Notes: generated by a model from the sequence alone, not told the origin. Positions 1-12,120 are shown, numbered from the stretch's first letter. The stretch: 64,000 nt of DNA from Loxodes magnus (GCA_946699065.1 CAMPDV010000005.1:2046001-2110000); one strand, 5' to 3'. Made by a program: numbers and translations.

Positions 1-612
1 GTGGCTGGCAATAATTGGCATTAGTCCTAAGACTCTATGGATCTGCTTATTCACTATTTTAAGATCTTTATAAATGCCTTGTCCTACTAATGCTGGGTTT
101 TGCTCTGGGAAATAAGTTCCAATAGCAGCCATAGCAGAAATAAACATACCAGTAGGATTAGCATCAGCATTGAATGTAGAAATCATATTAATTATATCGT
201 TTGAAATAGTGCTGTGCTCCTTTATTCTAATATAAGCAATTTTACCTTTTCTCCCACATTTATAGCCTTTCGAAAGTAGGAAGCTCTCCATAAACTAGCA
301 AAAAGGCTACTTCCAAATAAGAACAATTCTCTGCTAACATTTCAACAGGATACCCTCTATATTATAAAATTCCTCTGTCAGCATCTACAAAGCTGATTGC
401 GGTACTCTAAATTACAAACTTACGCAATTAAGAGTTCATGAATAGCTGGGATCGTAGACACGTAGAGGTTCTCCTTATTGGCTTTTAATTTTAGCAATAT
501 CACTAGCTTATACATATCTATTGTATACAGGTATCTCATAAGATTTTTGGGTTCTAGTATCTTTAATGGTCAAATGTCCTTCCAATGTATGCAATCTCCT
601 ACTTGCAGACAT
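1..612 (-). CDS. citrate synthase, 5' part, runs off the left edge
   Basis: Condenses acetyl-CoA and oxaloacetate to citrate. Three exons (612-424, 406-246, 226-1) join to exactly 192 codons starting at ATG 612-610. Recognised by the family order: [10 protein letters not shown] near residue 48, then [20 protein letters not shown], then [20 protein letters not shown], and the block with DANPTGM, followed by [10 protein letters not shown] and KQIHRVLG. The usual DAHPMGM is DANPTGM here. The catalytic His and Asp of the large domain lie beyond the window edge. One in-frame TGA (in SYSW) and several TAA/TAG are read as Trp and Gln. The two introns of 17 and 19 nt shift the frame, and removing them restores the family sequence on both sides, which is strong support. 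Whether the enzyme is mitochondrial or peroxisomal cannot be decided; no clear targeting peptide is seen after Met1. Confidence 0.93.
227..245 (-). other. 19-nt spliceosomal intron in citrate synthase
   Basis: On the minus strand it starts GTAAAA and ends TTAG. Removing 19 nt joins ...LQMWEK to [11 protein letters not shown] and restores the conserved frame. Length 3n+1. Confidence 0.9.
407..423 (-). other. 17-nt spliceosomal intron in citrate synthase
   Basis: On the minus strand it reads GTAAGTTTGTAATTTAG. Without removal the frame breaks right after the DPSY block. With removal the exons read ...[16 protein letters not shown], matching the citrate synthase family. Length 3n+2, so it cannot be in-frame coding sequence. 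Confidence 0.9.
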
Positions 613-3311
613 TTTAGTTATTATTTAAAAACAAAAGAGAAATAAAACTAAATCTCATTGAAATTAATTACACAGCCTATTTAATTTAATGCTTGGCATC
701 TTTACAATCATTATATGAAAGAAAGAATGGCTCTCATTATTCTAATTCTGCTTATCATTTTAATCACTTTATTTCTATTAAGTCTCTTTATTCCTTTAAT
801 GTCTATCTTTCTCAAACTTTAACTGCCTTTTTTATATCTTTAACATCTTTAATATACTTTAAAGTTAGAAAAAGGAAATTTTAAAGCTTATAAATTAGGA
901 CTAGTGAATGAAGCTATAAGCAATAGTAAAAAGAGAGATAGCATAGAAGTTAGAATTTAACTAATTAAATATAAAACCAAGTCTAATAAGATAAGCTAAT
1001 ATCAAATCTAAAGGTAAAGATTCTAGCTTTAGTTAGTGATAAGGAACAGTCTAAATTATTAATTTCTTGCTAATATTATAAATCTAACTTTAATCTTATT
1101 AACTCTAGTCTTTCATGCTAATAAGATTGGGGTTGCAACTATTTTAACCAGTCAGATGAGCAAATGAATAAAAAATTTCATTTTACACACAGAATGTAAT
1201 AGCAATATGATTTTCTATACTTTATACTGCTTAACTTTAAAATAATGAATCAAAGTTCCATCAATTCCCTTTTCTTTCTCAATTCACTAATTAATTTTAT
1301 AAACTTAAATAAATATAAGGCACTTTGGCTATTTAAATTTATTAACTTATTACATCTAATTTATTTAAACATGATTAAATTAACTTAGGGTAATTTTAAT
1401 TCATTTATAGATAAGTTCTTTATTTAAAGTTACATGGTATTATTTCAATAATTCTTCTAGTCTTTTAATTATTTACATAGTGCTTTATTATTAATCTAAA
1501 GAGTATAAATAGCAGATTGATACTAATGTAATCATGTTTTAAATTAAAAATTTAAGTTTCTTTATATATAATATTTTCTATATAAGCTTAAGATAAGTTT
1601 ATTAATTGCAAATTAATATAATAATTAAGGAAGGTATCTTCTTTACTTATTAAATTAAATATAGTGCTTGCTAAAAGCTAAATGTTTTTATAGAGTTCAT
1701 TCTTTTAAAGCCATTAATTATCTTTTTTTTCTTTATTTCTGAATTTTTTGAAGTATTAACTTGATTTCCTTTCTTCTAAGGTTTTCTAATTTATTTTTTA
1801 ACTTTTGATTTTCTTAAATTCATTTATTATTATTTTTGCTTTTGAGATGCAACTTCAACTTTTCTTTATTATTTTATCTATACCTATTAGTTTATTTTTT
1901 TGCTATCATGTTATTTTATTTAAAAGTATTTGATTATATTCAAGCAATTCTTCTAAATTTGTTTATATTCTTGAAAGATATCTTCATTAATTATTATTTC
2001 CTTATTAAAAGATTATTATAGCAACTGATTAAAATCCAACTTATTTAAATCATTTATAGTTTATTTAAATATATTAAGATTTTAGACTTTTAAATTAAAG
2101 TTGGATATATATGTTCATTCTTTTCTTATTACTATCTATTCTAATAACAGAAGATATTTAAAATTCCTTTTGCTTTTTATTTCTAATTAACCTATTTTAA
2201 TATACCTTTTCTCATTATTTGTAAGTATTTATATCCTATTAAAGGAGATATTACACTGATTTACTATTATTATACTTTTGCTTATAAATTATTAGAATAT
2301 ATTTAAAGTGTAAAGTTTTAAATTTCTAGAGAAAGTATACATTTTGAATAAATCGTGAATTTTAATGAATGAGTAAATTTTTGGGATTCAGCTTTCAATT
2401 TAGTCTATTTTAGCTAAACAATAAACAATTTTATAAGTAGTTAGATTATAAAAAAAGATACTATAAAAAGTCTATTTTAATTAAAGTAATAATTTAGCTT
2501 TGATATCTAATAAATTGTGGTTAGATTTATATGATAATAAAATTGAGAATTTTAAAATGTCTTTGATTTCGTTGATAAGTAATCAGGGATTAAAATCTAT
2601 TTAAATTCCTAAGATTCATTTATCTTTAAAACTTATCACATAATCAAATTTATAATTAAGCACGGCAAACTCACTTCTAATTATTAAATTATTGTTTTTT
2701 TCATTTTTAACTACAAAAATTAAATTTTTTATTAAATTTCGTTTTTAGTTTTCAAATCAAAAATTCTCATTTTTTTGGATAATTAAGAAAGAGATAAAAA
2801 AAGCAAAAATTCAATAAATTCATAGTAATTAAAAATTTGTTTTGATGCAATAAATTGTTAAAATTAAATTCTAAACATTTTTGTATAAGTTTAAATAAGA
2901 ATAAAACTTCCAAATTTTCTGCTTTTTAAATCTTTCTTCATTTTAAGTTTGTTATAAAACAAAAACATCCCTGACACTAAATTTTATTTAATGAAGAAAT
3001 TAAAAAGCATTATTAAAACTAACTCCTATTTAGCCTACCTATTTCTTTAAGATTCAAAATGCTTCATTAGGTATTGGTTTGCTGAAAATAAATTATATGA
3101 TGTTAAAAAGATAAAAGAGAAAAATGTTTATACATTATAATAGAAATATTTAAATAGCATCCTTTAATAATTAGAAATGCTTTTTAATCTCTAAAGTTAA
3201 TAGTTAATTTTGATTAAGAATATTTCTAATGTAAATTTAATTTTTTTATTGATTTCCTAATAAAGATACACTTATTTTATACTTTTAATATAAATGTTAT
3301 TTGTTCTTTCT
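613..3311. other. AT-rich intergenic DNA
   Basis: I see no gene with convincing composition. The minus-strand frame stays open for most of this stretch, but only because TGA is the sole possible stop; its residues are the Ile/Leu/Phe/Asn/Lys mix expected from random AT-rich DNA. A stretch near 1680-1990 (minus) is Lys/Gln-rich and could be a decayed coiled coil, with no support beyond composition. Confidence 0.5.
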
Positions 3312-3884
3312 TCAATTAAATAAATTTGTGCATGATGGAGAAATTAAACTATTATTTTCCATATCCCATTACTCAGCAACAAATTTTAGACTTTCAAGCT
3401 TTAAATGATCTAATAATTTTATCACAATTTTGTAGCAATTATTTTTAAAGCAGTGATAATCTTCTTTATTTTCTTTCATCTACTTCAGCAAATTAGAACA
3501 AAATTTTACTATTTGCTCAAATGTAATACTAAATTTCTCTCTTTCATCGTTAGAAAATTATTACTCTTGTATAAAAAAGGTTTTTTCAAGCTTTAGCTGT
3601 TCAATTTCTGTTTAATTTAGTTCTATGGCGTTAATTGTTGCCTAGTTATTATCTTATGAAACAGTTGCTTCTATTCTGATATATTTCTAATCAAAATGAA
3701 AAATAAGAAATGCATGTTTATAATTAAGCCTCCCAACAATTGAACCTTAGATTTTCTATTAGCAGAGCATTATTTTTTGACATTGTTGCTAACCAAGATC
3801 GTAAATAATCTCAGGGTCAACTATGAATTTACTTCATTCACATGTTGTAGAGCTTTAACAACTTCCTAAGCTTTTGCAACCCAT
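3312..3884 (-). CDS. small N-myristoylation-type protein, possible LRAT/NlpC-like
   Basis: A 190-residue protein from ATG 3884-3882 to TGA 3314-3312. It starts Met-Gly-Cys with further Ser and Cys, a typical signal for N-myristoylation plus palmitoylation, so membrane attachment is likely. In the middle (about 60-75) KHAFLIFHF is followed by a short beta-type stretch. Near residue 150 lies YHCFKNNC followed by a hydrophobic helix (KIVIKLLDHL). A His in a strand and a downstream Asn-Cys before a helix is the arrangement of LRAT, PPPDE and other permuted NlpC/P60-type thiol enzymes, but the similarity is weak and function is inferred only. Composition is richer in G and C than its flanks. One TGA near residue 17 would be Trp. 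The frame stays open past the terminal TGA, but the downstream sequence loses coding character. Confidence 0.72.
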
Positions 3885-4199
3885 TTTTTTAATTTTGATA
3901 GTTTTAATTTAAATAAAATTCATTAGAAATAAATTACCTTGTAACTTAGATTTATACAAAGTAAAAGTAATAAACTAGACAGCATAAATTCAAATTAATA
4001 AATGTATAATTTTAATTTTGATTTTAGATAATATTTTTTTAATTAAGATATAGAATTATAAGCAACAAGAAATTAAAAAATAATTAAAGTTAAAATAAAT
4101 ATCTTTTAAAATAAACATTATTAAGACAAAAATAAATTAATAAATCCTTCATCATTTATTGAAAAATAATACTTAAAAAAGCAAAATTAAGTAGTTTCG
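3885..4199. other. AT-rich spacer upstream of the small gene
   Basis: No gene, repeat or RNA recognised. It must contain the promoter of the minus-strand gene at 3312-3884, but no motif can be pointed out. Confidence 0.4.
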
Positions 4200-4720
4200 A
4201 AAATAAATTAAGAGGTATTTAAAATTTAATAACTAATTTTAAATAAAAAAAAGAGTTTTTTTTATTTTTTAGTAAATATTTTAAAACAAAAACTAAAGGA
4301 AAGTTTTTGAAGATAAATATCATTTGATTAAATTTGTTGTGAAATAATTAGAAAATAGTTGAAATCAATACTTTGCAGATGATATATAAATTTAGTTAAA
4401 TTAAGAATTCTAGATCTTCCTGATTGAAAAAATAAAGCTTGAGTTTTTAAGTGTTTAAGAAAAATTAATTATATTTATTATATAAAATTTTGATAAATAT
4501 TTTAGATTACAAATTCTGATAAAGACTTAGAAAAATTATTGAAAAAATACATATAATAATCAAAATTAGGTGAAAATTTCACAAAAAAACGATAGATAAA
4601 TTAAGTAAATTAAAAAAGTAAAATAAATAGTAAATAATAAACTTAACTTTTGAAAAATACACAAAATAAACTTTTAAAATAAAGATCATTTGCTTCTGAA
4701 AAAAAGGCTAAAGCAATAAT
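4200..4720 (+). pseudogene. decayed non-LTR reverse transcriptase relic
   Basis: In frame with position 4372 the sequence reads QYFADDIQI, the catalytic YADD box of reverse transcriptases (motif C, with Phe for Tyr). About 45 residues later comes FRLQILIKTQK, which fits the L-x-I-N-x-x-K-T motif D region of LINE-type enzymes at the usual spacing. Upstream, RGIQNL in another frame may be a remnant of the RG-x-x-QG box. The rest is very AT-rich and not recognisable, and frames shift, so this is an old inactive copy. Chance similarity is possible because the supported part is only about 55 residues. It is next to, and opposite in strand from, the Gag-like copy at 4821-5760. Confidence 0.4.
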
Positions 4721-4820
4721 TTTCAAAAAATGTTATAAAATAAATAAATAAATATTTTTTCTTATTTATGTCAATATTTAAATTAATTTTAATTATATTT
4801 TAATTTATTTCAATTGAAAA

Positions 4821-5760
4821 ATCAATCAATCATTAATCATTAAAATAACATTCTCCATTCGGCTGAATTGATATTTTAAATGCCTGAAATTTTCGTTCTG
4901 CATGTTCTATCCGCGCATTTCATTTTTTCATTTATTTCTTTCATTATTATTTATTACTATTGTGGACATCCGTCACAATGTCAAATACTCTTACTAATGT
5001 AGTATCTTTTTCTTGCTTTAAGAAGAGTCTTTTCTCGTTTCTCTACTTCCAATCGGAGTTCCTAATGAAGGCTTCAGCAAATTTTCTTCTATTCATTTTA
5101 ATTTTGAATCTAATTATACTACATTTTTCTCGTCTTATTCTCACATTATTTAATATCATTCTCTAACCCTATCAATCGATTATAGAATCCAGCTTTAGCT
5201 CTTTGGTCTATCATATAGACTTTATTAGCACATGTATGCTCAATGAAGTTCTGACTTATTTCAAATATTTCTTCCTTTTATGAGTCTAGTTTATCTTAAA
5301 ATTTATTTTTTATAAGTTGATATATTAACTATATCATCTATTAATAGTCCATTTGCTCTATTTCAATATTATCTAAATAAAAAGTTCCAGGCTCTATATT
5401 GAATTATAATTCTTTGTCTTTTTTGTTTATTTTTTATTTCTTATTTTCAGAGATTCTGTTGGATAATTTTTTTTTTAAGCTTTTAGTGGAGGTGTTGAGA
5501 ACTACGTTATCCTCTCTGCTCGGAATTTTTTCTTCATGATTTATTGTCAGTTGAAATAAAAAGTCACTTTAAATTTTTATTATTGAGATGTTATTTCTTA
5601 AATTTTAAATTTCCTCTCTGCTAGTTAATTGTTGGTTTTAAGAAGAATGGATTAGTTAAAGCTGAGACATGACAACAGAATATGTTTCTGGTTTCCCTCC
5701 TATCTGAGCAGGTGATAAAAAATATCTTCTTGAAACCAGCCATCTATTATTATATAATGG
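4821..5760 (-). pseudogene. Gag-like CCHC element copy, frameshifted
   Basis: Minus-strand copy starting at ATG 5743-5741 (MAGFK). Middle part reads YLDNIEIEQM, then KVYMIDQRAKAGFYNRL and GLENDI, matching the copies at 50925-51605 and 57791-58631 over several hundred bases. A frameshift follows GLENDI. The zinc-knuckle region survives as Tyr-Tyr-Ile-Ser...Trp-His, so two of the three Cys are lost. The 3' end carries an ATGATT-type simple tail (about 4821-4850), as seen in other copies. The protein would have been a nucleic-acid-binding Gag/ORF1 type. Standard-code ORF 4960-5166 on the plus strand is an antisense shadow. Confidence 0.72.
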
Positions 5761-6354
5761 ATAATTAATAATAAATAATTTTATTTAATTTTCTCTTGAT
5801 TTATGATAAATACAATTAGAAATTGTTTCCTTTTGACTTTTAAATGGAATGGGACTCATTTTTTATAGATTAATGTTTAAATTTAAAAGCAAAAATGAAT
5901 TTAACTTATTAATTTAATTTATAAAGGTTTAAGATTTATTTAAAAGAGTAGAACTTTAGAATTAAACTAACTTAAGATTAAAATAAAATTCTTTTATATT
6001 GTAATAAATAATTTATTAATTATTCTATAATTAAATAAATTAAAGCTTTTATAAAAGTTTATTATTAAACTAATTTCTATTAATTATAATACTTAATTTT
6101 TAATTAATTGTTTAAGTCTAGCAAATTAAAATATTCAAGATTATTACTTTGTAACTATTAGATAGTGCCATTGAGTATGGAAAGAGATAATAAACTTGTG
6201 TTATATGTAAAGGTGTATTAAATACGCTTGTTCAGTAAATAATAAATCAAAATTTTTTGAGTTATGAGTTTTAGTTATTTTTTCTAAAAAAGGTTAATAA
6301 AGAATAATATTAGCTTATTAAATATACACAAAATCCAAATCATTATATAATATG
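5761..6354. other. AT-rich DNA
   Basis: No gene or RNA recognised. It lies between the Gag-like copy and the GC-richer repeat body to its right; both run on the minus strand, so it may be decayed element 5' sequence. Confidence 0.35.
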
Positions 6355-6768
6355 GATGTCGGCTGTGGCTAAGAGACTAGTAGGTAATCAGGTGTAGAGT
6401 ATACCGTATTACAAGTAATCACGCACTAGAAGTCACCGCCGGAAGAGTGGACAAACTCAGAAGAGACAAGTCTAATTTATCTGAGGGTTTTTGTTAGCAG
6501 TGTGAAAGTTTGACTGACGTACCAATAAATGGCTTAATTGGTAATTGTTATTTGGATCTGATTCAAGAAGACTGGTGCATTTAGTTCAAATTCAAGAAAA
6601 TTTTAAAAAAGAAATTTCCCATTTGGAGAAGATGATATGGCTCATTAGACGGCTAGATAGACAATAAGAAATATGAGAAAAATTTTTTAACATTAATATT
6701 ATCTTTGAAAGAGATGCGCACTAACGAGGTGCTACGCGCTCTATAATCATATTTAATTATTATTTATT
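6355..6768 (-). repeat. GC-richer repeat body with conserved terminal motif
   Basis: About 400 bp clearly richer in G+C than the flanks. Read on the minus strand it begins at about 6760 with TATAGAGCGCGTAGCACCTC and then GTTAGTGCGC, which forms a GCAC-7 nt-GTGC hairpin. The same start occurs at 24985, 24645, 48395 and 58725 (minus) and at 52555 and 54293 (plus). The body shows no stable reading frame and is not obviously shared with the other copies. It may be the 5' leader of the minus-strand Gag-like element, or an independent SINE-like unit. Confidence 0.55.
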
Positions 6769-7717
6769 GAGAATCCATTTAAATTTCTTAAAATTTTACT
6801 TTAAAGCTTTCTAAAATTATTAAATTGAAATTAATTTATTTACAAAATATCAGCAAAATCTCTCTTTTCATTTTATTATTCGGTAGTTGTTGCTAATATT
6901 TTCAGTTGTAAAATTTTTAAATTTAACTAAAATTTTCAAATAAAAATCAAAAAAGAAAATTATTTTAAAGAAAGTTTAAGTAAGCAAATATGTTTTTCTT
7001 TTAACATCAAACTATAAAATTCATTATAATAGTAAAATAAATAGATAATATATTCATAGTGTGATTGAATATGTAGTTCATTTACTTCATATTCATTAGA
7101 AAATCAAATAAATTTATTTTGATTAAGCAAGTACTCTTTTTAATTAAGATTCATTATTAAAATTTAGAAAATATTTTAAGAAAGCAAAGCGAATGAAGTT
7201 TACATAAATTTGGAATTCCTAATTATCTTTGTATTAACTTATCTTATTAATATGATATTTTTAATTATTTTAAGAACTTATTTTTTATAAATTTAATTTA
7301 TCTTTCCATAAAATATTTAATATATTTTTGTTATATAACTTAAAACAATTGATGATAGAAATAATTACTAAAATTAAAATTTTTTTTTCCTCTTATTAGA
7401 AACATTTTTTCACATAATATATGAATCCTTTGACTTTTTCTTATTTTAACTTTTTAAATTTTGCTAATTCTTCACTCTTTATGAAAATTAAATCTAAGCA
7501 ATTTTATTTCAACCTAATATTGCATTTTTTTATTACCCATTTTTAAAGTTAAAAGGATCCTTAATTTGCTTTTAAATTACTATTTTATTAGTATTTTTAT
7601 ATGAATAATCAGTAAAAAGTTTATTTTATAAATTAAAGAGAAAATTACTTAATTAGAATATTGTCTTTCAATTTTAGTTTTAATTAATTAATTTTAAACT
7701 TAAATCATTTTTGATTT
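6769..7717. other. AT-rich DNA
   Basis: Nothing recognised: no tRNA, no coding composition, no repeated block. Confidence 0.4.
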
Positions 7718-7992
7718 CGAAGGGCTAGAAACTTCTTTCCAGATAAATGAACCAGGAAACTCTCTTGACGCACATAACGCTCATTTCCTGTTGCTTAATT
7801 CAATAAGTTTCAGCCAGGGAGTTCAATAACTATGAGCCGATATGCTTCAAGTCGCTAGCAAGAGTTATAGCCAGAAGATTTTGTTCACTTGCTAAGATTG
7901 ACTCTAAGCAGGACCTTCTCATCGACAGGATAGGAACTTGGCCTTATCCATAAAAATAGAAGGCTTGATCAGAGAATCAACTTCAGCTCCCA
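7718..7992 (+). repeat. GC-richer dispersed repeat, copy 1 of 2
   Basis: About 275 bp, markedly richer in G+C than the flanks, with a diverged second copy in the same orientation at 51712-52010. Shared landmarks in the same order: CTTTCCAG near the left end, TTTCCTGTTG/ATCCTGTTG, CAGCCAGGGAGTTC, CTATGAGC, AGGAACTTG, CCATAAAA, and a right end CATCCTTTTAATTA. Spacing between landmarks is kept, with few indels. One frame stays open but the amino acids are poorly conserved between copies, so a non-coding or SINE-like element is as likely as a coding one. Confidence 0.6.
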
Positions 7993-8974
7993 CCATCCTT
8001 TTAATTATTAAATTATAAATATAATTAATAAAAAAATATTAAAGGAGAATAAAATTAGAATTTTGCTATTTCTTTATTTATTATCCGTTATATACATAAT
8101 TAGCTTTTTAGAAAATATTTAGTTTCCATAATTAAATAATATTTAAAATTAATTTAAGAAGAATATATCTTAATTTCTCTTAAAGAATATCTATTTATAG
8201 TAAATAAAAGAATAATTTCAGCTTTTAATTTATCCATTCTTATTAATAATAATTATATTTTCTTGTATCTTTTACGATTTTTCGAAACTTTCTAGGTAGA
8301 GGGATCTTTTTTCTATGTTTGTGAATTTTTATTTTGTAATTAATAAATCTAAATTTATATTATTTTTCATCTTTAAAAATACCAATTAAAATACTAAGGT
8401 AAGTAAAACTAACTAAAGCTGTCACTATTGCAATAGCTTCAGATAGATTATTTTAAATTAAATAATTTAACTTTAATTTCTACATATATAATTAGATGGG
8501 GATAAAACATAATAACTGAAAATCTTTATTCAATAAAAAATTAAAAGATCATCTATTTAATTATTTTAACTGTAGCATATTATAATTTTTATATTATACA
8601 CATAATAAAATCAGAATTTATAAGACTATGCTTAAGAAATTATTAGTGCACGCAAATTTTCAGCAGATAAAGAAATTAAGTTATTTATTCTTTTTTTAAG
8701 TTTAAAAAATATATATTATTATAATTGTTTATTTCCATGCTTCTTTAAATAAAATTAAATAAGATTATTTTATAAATAATTTTTATTAAAAATACTTGAA
8801 AATATTTTAAGTTATAGAAGCATTTAAAAGTATAAATTAAAATGGGAAATATTTAATTTTTTGGAGTAATATTTTTATATAGGAAGGAGTGAAAATATTA
8901 AATTTAAAGCACTAAAGATGACGAAAAATTAAATTTTATAAAAAAAGGATAATTAAGTTTATTGTCTTAAAGAA
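7993..8974. other. AT-rich DNA
   Basis: No gene, RNA or repeat recognised. Confidence 0.4.
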
Positions 8975-9760
8975 GTGCTTCACAATTAACTTCTATTTGT
9001 TTACCTTTCTCCTGATCCATAGAATTTCTCAGGAATTCATTAGTCCGCTATTCTTCTCTTCCCCCAAAATCTATTTGTCCTTCGATTTCTTCTCCAATTA
9101 CTATTCTATTCGTTGATTCTTGAGTTATAAAATTTCTTACTGTATATTTATCCTGTCCTTGTCGGTCAAAAGTTGAAAAGTTCTAATAAGATTTATTTCT
9201 TTCAATTTCTGTTTATTTAAACATTTTTTTCAGCAGTAATTCTTCTAAAATATATAGCAACGAATTTTTCTACGATAGAAATTTATCTTATTTGTATCTT
9301 ATTATTGATATTTAGAATCGATTTCCATTGGAATATAAGATTACTAATCTAATGCTTTTTAAATTACTACTCATTATTATTCTTACTTTTCTTATAGTTC
9401 TTTTATTTGCTATTAAAATTCTGAAAATTAAATTAAAATATTTGAGTAACTTCATTGGGATATTTATCAATCTCTTCCATTTTAATTACTATTTATGATT
9501 AGATCTTATTAAAAGTTTCTTCCATGGATGGAGATTATAGATCTAAGTATTCAATCAGAATTTCTAGCATGTTTTCAAGTTTTTCTATCTTTTATCTTCG
9601 TTATTTTAATTCATATTATATGCTATTTATTTAATATTGCACCTTTAATGTGTATGCTTCATTATATTATATTTCTTAAACTTATTGAGGTTCCTATTCA
9701 CTTCGATTAGATTATCATTCTTGTTTTTTACAAATGAGTCAAAGAATACTATTTCTAAGG
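8975..9760 (-). pseudogene. Gag-like element copy, frameshifted
   Basis: Minus strand. One frame contains a coiled-coil segment beginning IEKLENMLEILIEYLDLQ and followed by a Gln/Asn/Lys-rich part, comparable to the coiled coils of the copies at 48963 and 59523. A degraded knuckle region (Arg-Cys-Tyr-Ile ... Tyr-Cys-Trp-Lys-Lys-Cys) follows in another frame, and then a C-terminal part beginning RQGQDKYTVRNFI, which corresponds in position to the post-knuckle part of the 54432 copy. At least two frameshifts. The standard-code ORF at 9528-9710 on the plus strand is an antisense shadow. Confidence 0.55.
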
Positions 9761-10179
9761 TACCATTTTTTTATCATAATAAGAGAGAAATTAGTTAAAT
9801 TCTTTAAAGCTTAAAACTTTTAAATTCAGTTTTAACAAGAAATTCTAAATTTTAGATTAAATTAAACTAAAATCAAAATCACAATTTTTAGCAATGGAAA
9901 AACTATGTAAAAAATACAAATAACAACTACAATTATTTTAAATCTAAAAATAATAAAAAGTGTATTATTTAGATATTTTAGATTATAAAAAGATCTTTTT
10001 AATTTTAAAATTATTATTTTTTAAGAAGTTTAGAAATATTAGTTTTAGCAAATAAAAATAAATTAAATTAGAAAAAAATGTTAATTAAAATTGCTAATTA
10101 AACTTTCAGCTTATAGCAGTTAAAGTTGTATAACTAAAATTAGAATAATTTATAAACCTTGCTACTAAATTAAAGTAAA
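9761..10179. other. AT-rich DNA upstream of tRNA-Ile
   Basis: No feature recognised; it contains the 5' flank of the tRNA gene. Confidence 0.4.
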
Positions 10180-10253
10180 GGTCGCATAGCTCAGCTGGTT
10201 AGAGCGCTGTGCTAATAACGCAGAGGTCGTGAGTTCGAGACTCACTGTGACCA
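10180..10253 (+). tRNA. tRNA-Ile (anticodon AAT)
   Basis: Full cloverleaf. The acceptor stem GGTCGCA pairs with TGTGACC, with A as discriminator. The anticodon stem CTGTG/CGCAG closes the loop CTAATAA (anticodon AAT). The T arm GTGAG/CTCAC closes a TTCGAGA loop. A T run (TTTTT) follows directly and would act as a polymerase III terminator. A damaged copy lies at 40199-40272. Confidence 0.96.
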
Positions 10254-12120
10254 TTTTTAATTCGATAATCAAACTTATGATAAGTTTTTGTTAAATTTGT
10301 TTATTTAAGGTTTATTAATATTAAGCTAAAAATTAAATTAAGATTTATAAAGAAAATTAGACAAAAAAACTAATTAATTTTCAGAAGATTTTCAATCATT
10401 AAATTTTTATTTTTAATTTAAATATTAATATTCTATTTTTAAATCTAAACTAAACCACTACTTATTAATTATAAATAATTACATAAAATAAATAAAGCAT
10501 TTTGCAAAGTGTTTTAATTAAAAATTTATGACAAAAGGCCTATATCATCAATTTGTTATCATAATTTAAAATAAAAAAAAATTATGCTAATGATAATAAA
10601 AGCTTTTATAACTTAAAATTAATAATGCTTTTTGATATTTGAAGCTTAATTAATTAAAATTTAATTTAAGTTTCAAGTATAAAATATGAAAATCTAGTTT
10701 ATGTCTTAAGAAAATTTTAGCTTTAAAGAAAATAAAAATGTAATTTATATCTTAGAAGATACTTATAATCCTATCTTGCAATTTATTTTACTTATATGCA
10801 TTTTTTACTATAATTATCTTTTAATAGATCTTAGAGAATTTTTATCTTTTTGTGCTTATTAATAGATAATTAAAAAAATTAATAATCTTACATAGTGATT
10901 ACTTATACGATAAATGATTAATCTAATTATTTGCTAGACTTAAAATTTGATAGAGGAATAGATTTAATTATGGTTCTTTTCTATCTATATCTATAAGAAG
11001 TTTTAATTAATTTCTTAACTTTGTATATAAATCATATTATTTTTAATTTAATCAAACTAGAATCATTTTTGTATTAAAACTCTTTAATAATTAAAGGGTA
11101 TAAACATTTATCATCAAATGTATTTAGGATAAATTTTCTTTCTTTTTGTTGAAAGGCTGCTAACTAAAACTACCCAAATAAGCTTAATTTTAACATATTT
11201 ACGAATATATAAGAAATAATAATAAGAAATTTAATAATTTTTAAGAATTATAAAATTAAAGTTAAACAGTACTTCGAGATTAAATGGTAATGAACATTTT
11301 AAATTTGACAGTTCTCTTTATAATATATATATTTAGTCAAAAACTATATAAATTAATATTATATTTTATGTTTATTTTTAAATAAAATAATAATCAAAAT
11401 TTGAAAGGTTATGAAAGAATAATCTATCCTATATAAATAAAAATTAATTTTGTATGTGGTTATATATATAATTCTATTGTAATAGCTTTATATTTAATTT
11501 AACTATAATTTTGGTTGAAATTATTATCATTTTTTCTATTTTTTTTATAATCTAGAATTAAATATAAACCCATTGCTAGATTTGAATCTTCAAAAAACAC
11601 TTTTAATATTTTCATAAATAAGATAAATGCTAGATTATTGAAAATAGATAGTGAACAGCATAAAGAGAAGATTGAAAATGTATTAATATAATTATAAGTA
11701 ATATTTACTTATAGAAGTATAGATAAAATATCTTTAAATCTATTATAAAAAATCAAAATATTTATAGAATTATACTTATAAATTATTATAACTAACTTGA
11801 GAAGATATAACTAGTTTAGTTTATTTTAGATTAACAAAAGTGGTTTTAGTTTCAACACTTCTTAATCTATTTTCAATTTTATAATAAAAGAAAAATTAGA
11901 TGTTGATTTGATATAATTAGGAAAAATATGGCCAAATTTGAATAAAATTAATAGATTTTATTAATTAACAAAAAACTTTAAACTAAATCATAAACTCTTT
12001 TATATATCTAAGATTGGTTATTTTACATATAATTACTTTATGCTATAAATAAATTAATAATTGTTAAATATATCATAAGTAAAAAATTAAAGGCTTCTAA
12101 TTATTAAATTAATTAAATTA
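10254..12120. other. AT-rich DNA
   Basis: Nearly 1.9 kb of very AT-rich sequence without coding composition, RNA gene or repeat that I can recognise. Confidence 0.45.

Noticed and set aside
693-884. Short standard-code ORFs such as 693-884, 1836-2021, 21665-21865, 34477-34734
   Set aside because: Composition of surrounding noncoding DNA, no motif, no second copy; the organism does not use TAA/TAG as stops, so their ends are meaningless.
960-3311. Minus-strand frame open for more than 2 kb beyond the small gene at 3312-3884
   Set aside because: Openness means little when TGA is the only stop and can also be Trp. Residue composition (Ile, Leu, Phe, Asn, Lys) equals that of random AT-rich DNA, and G/C content drops at 3312.
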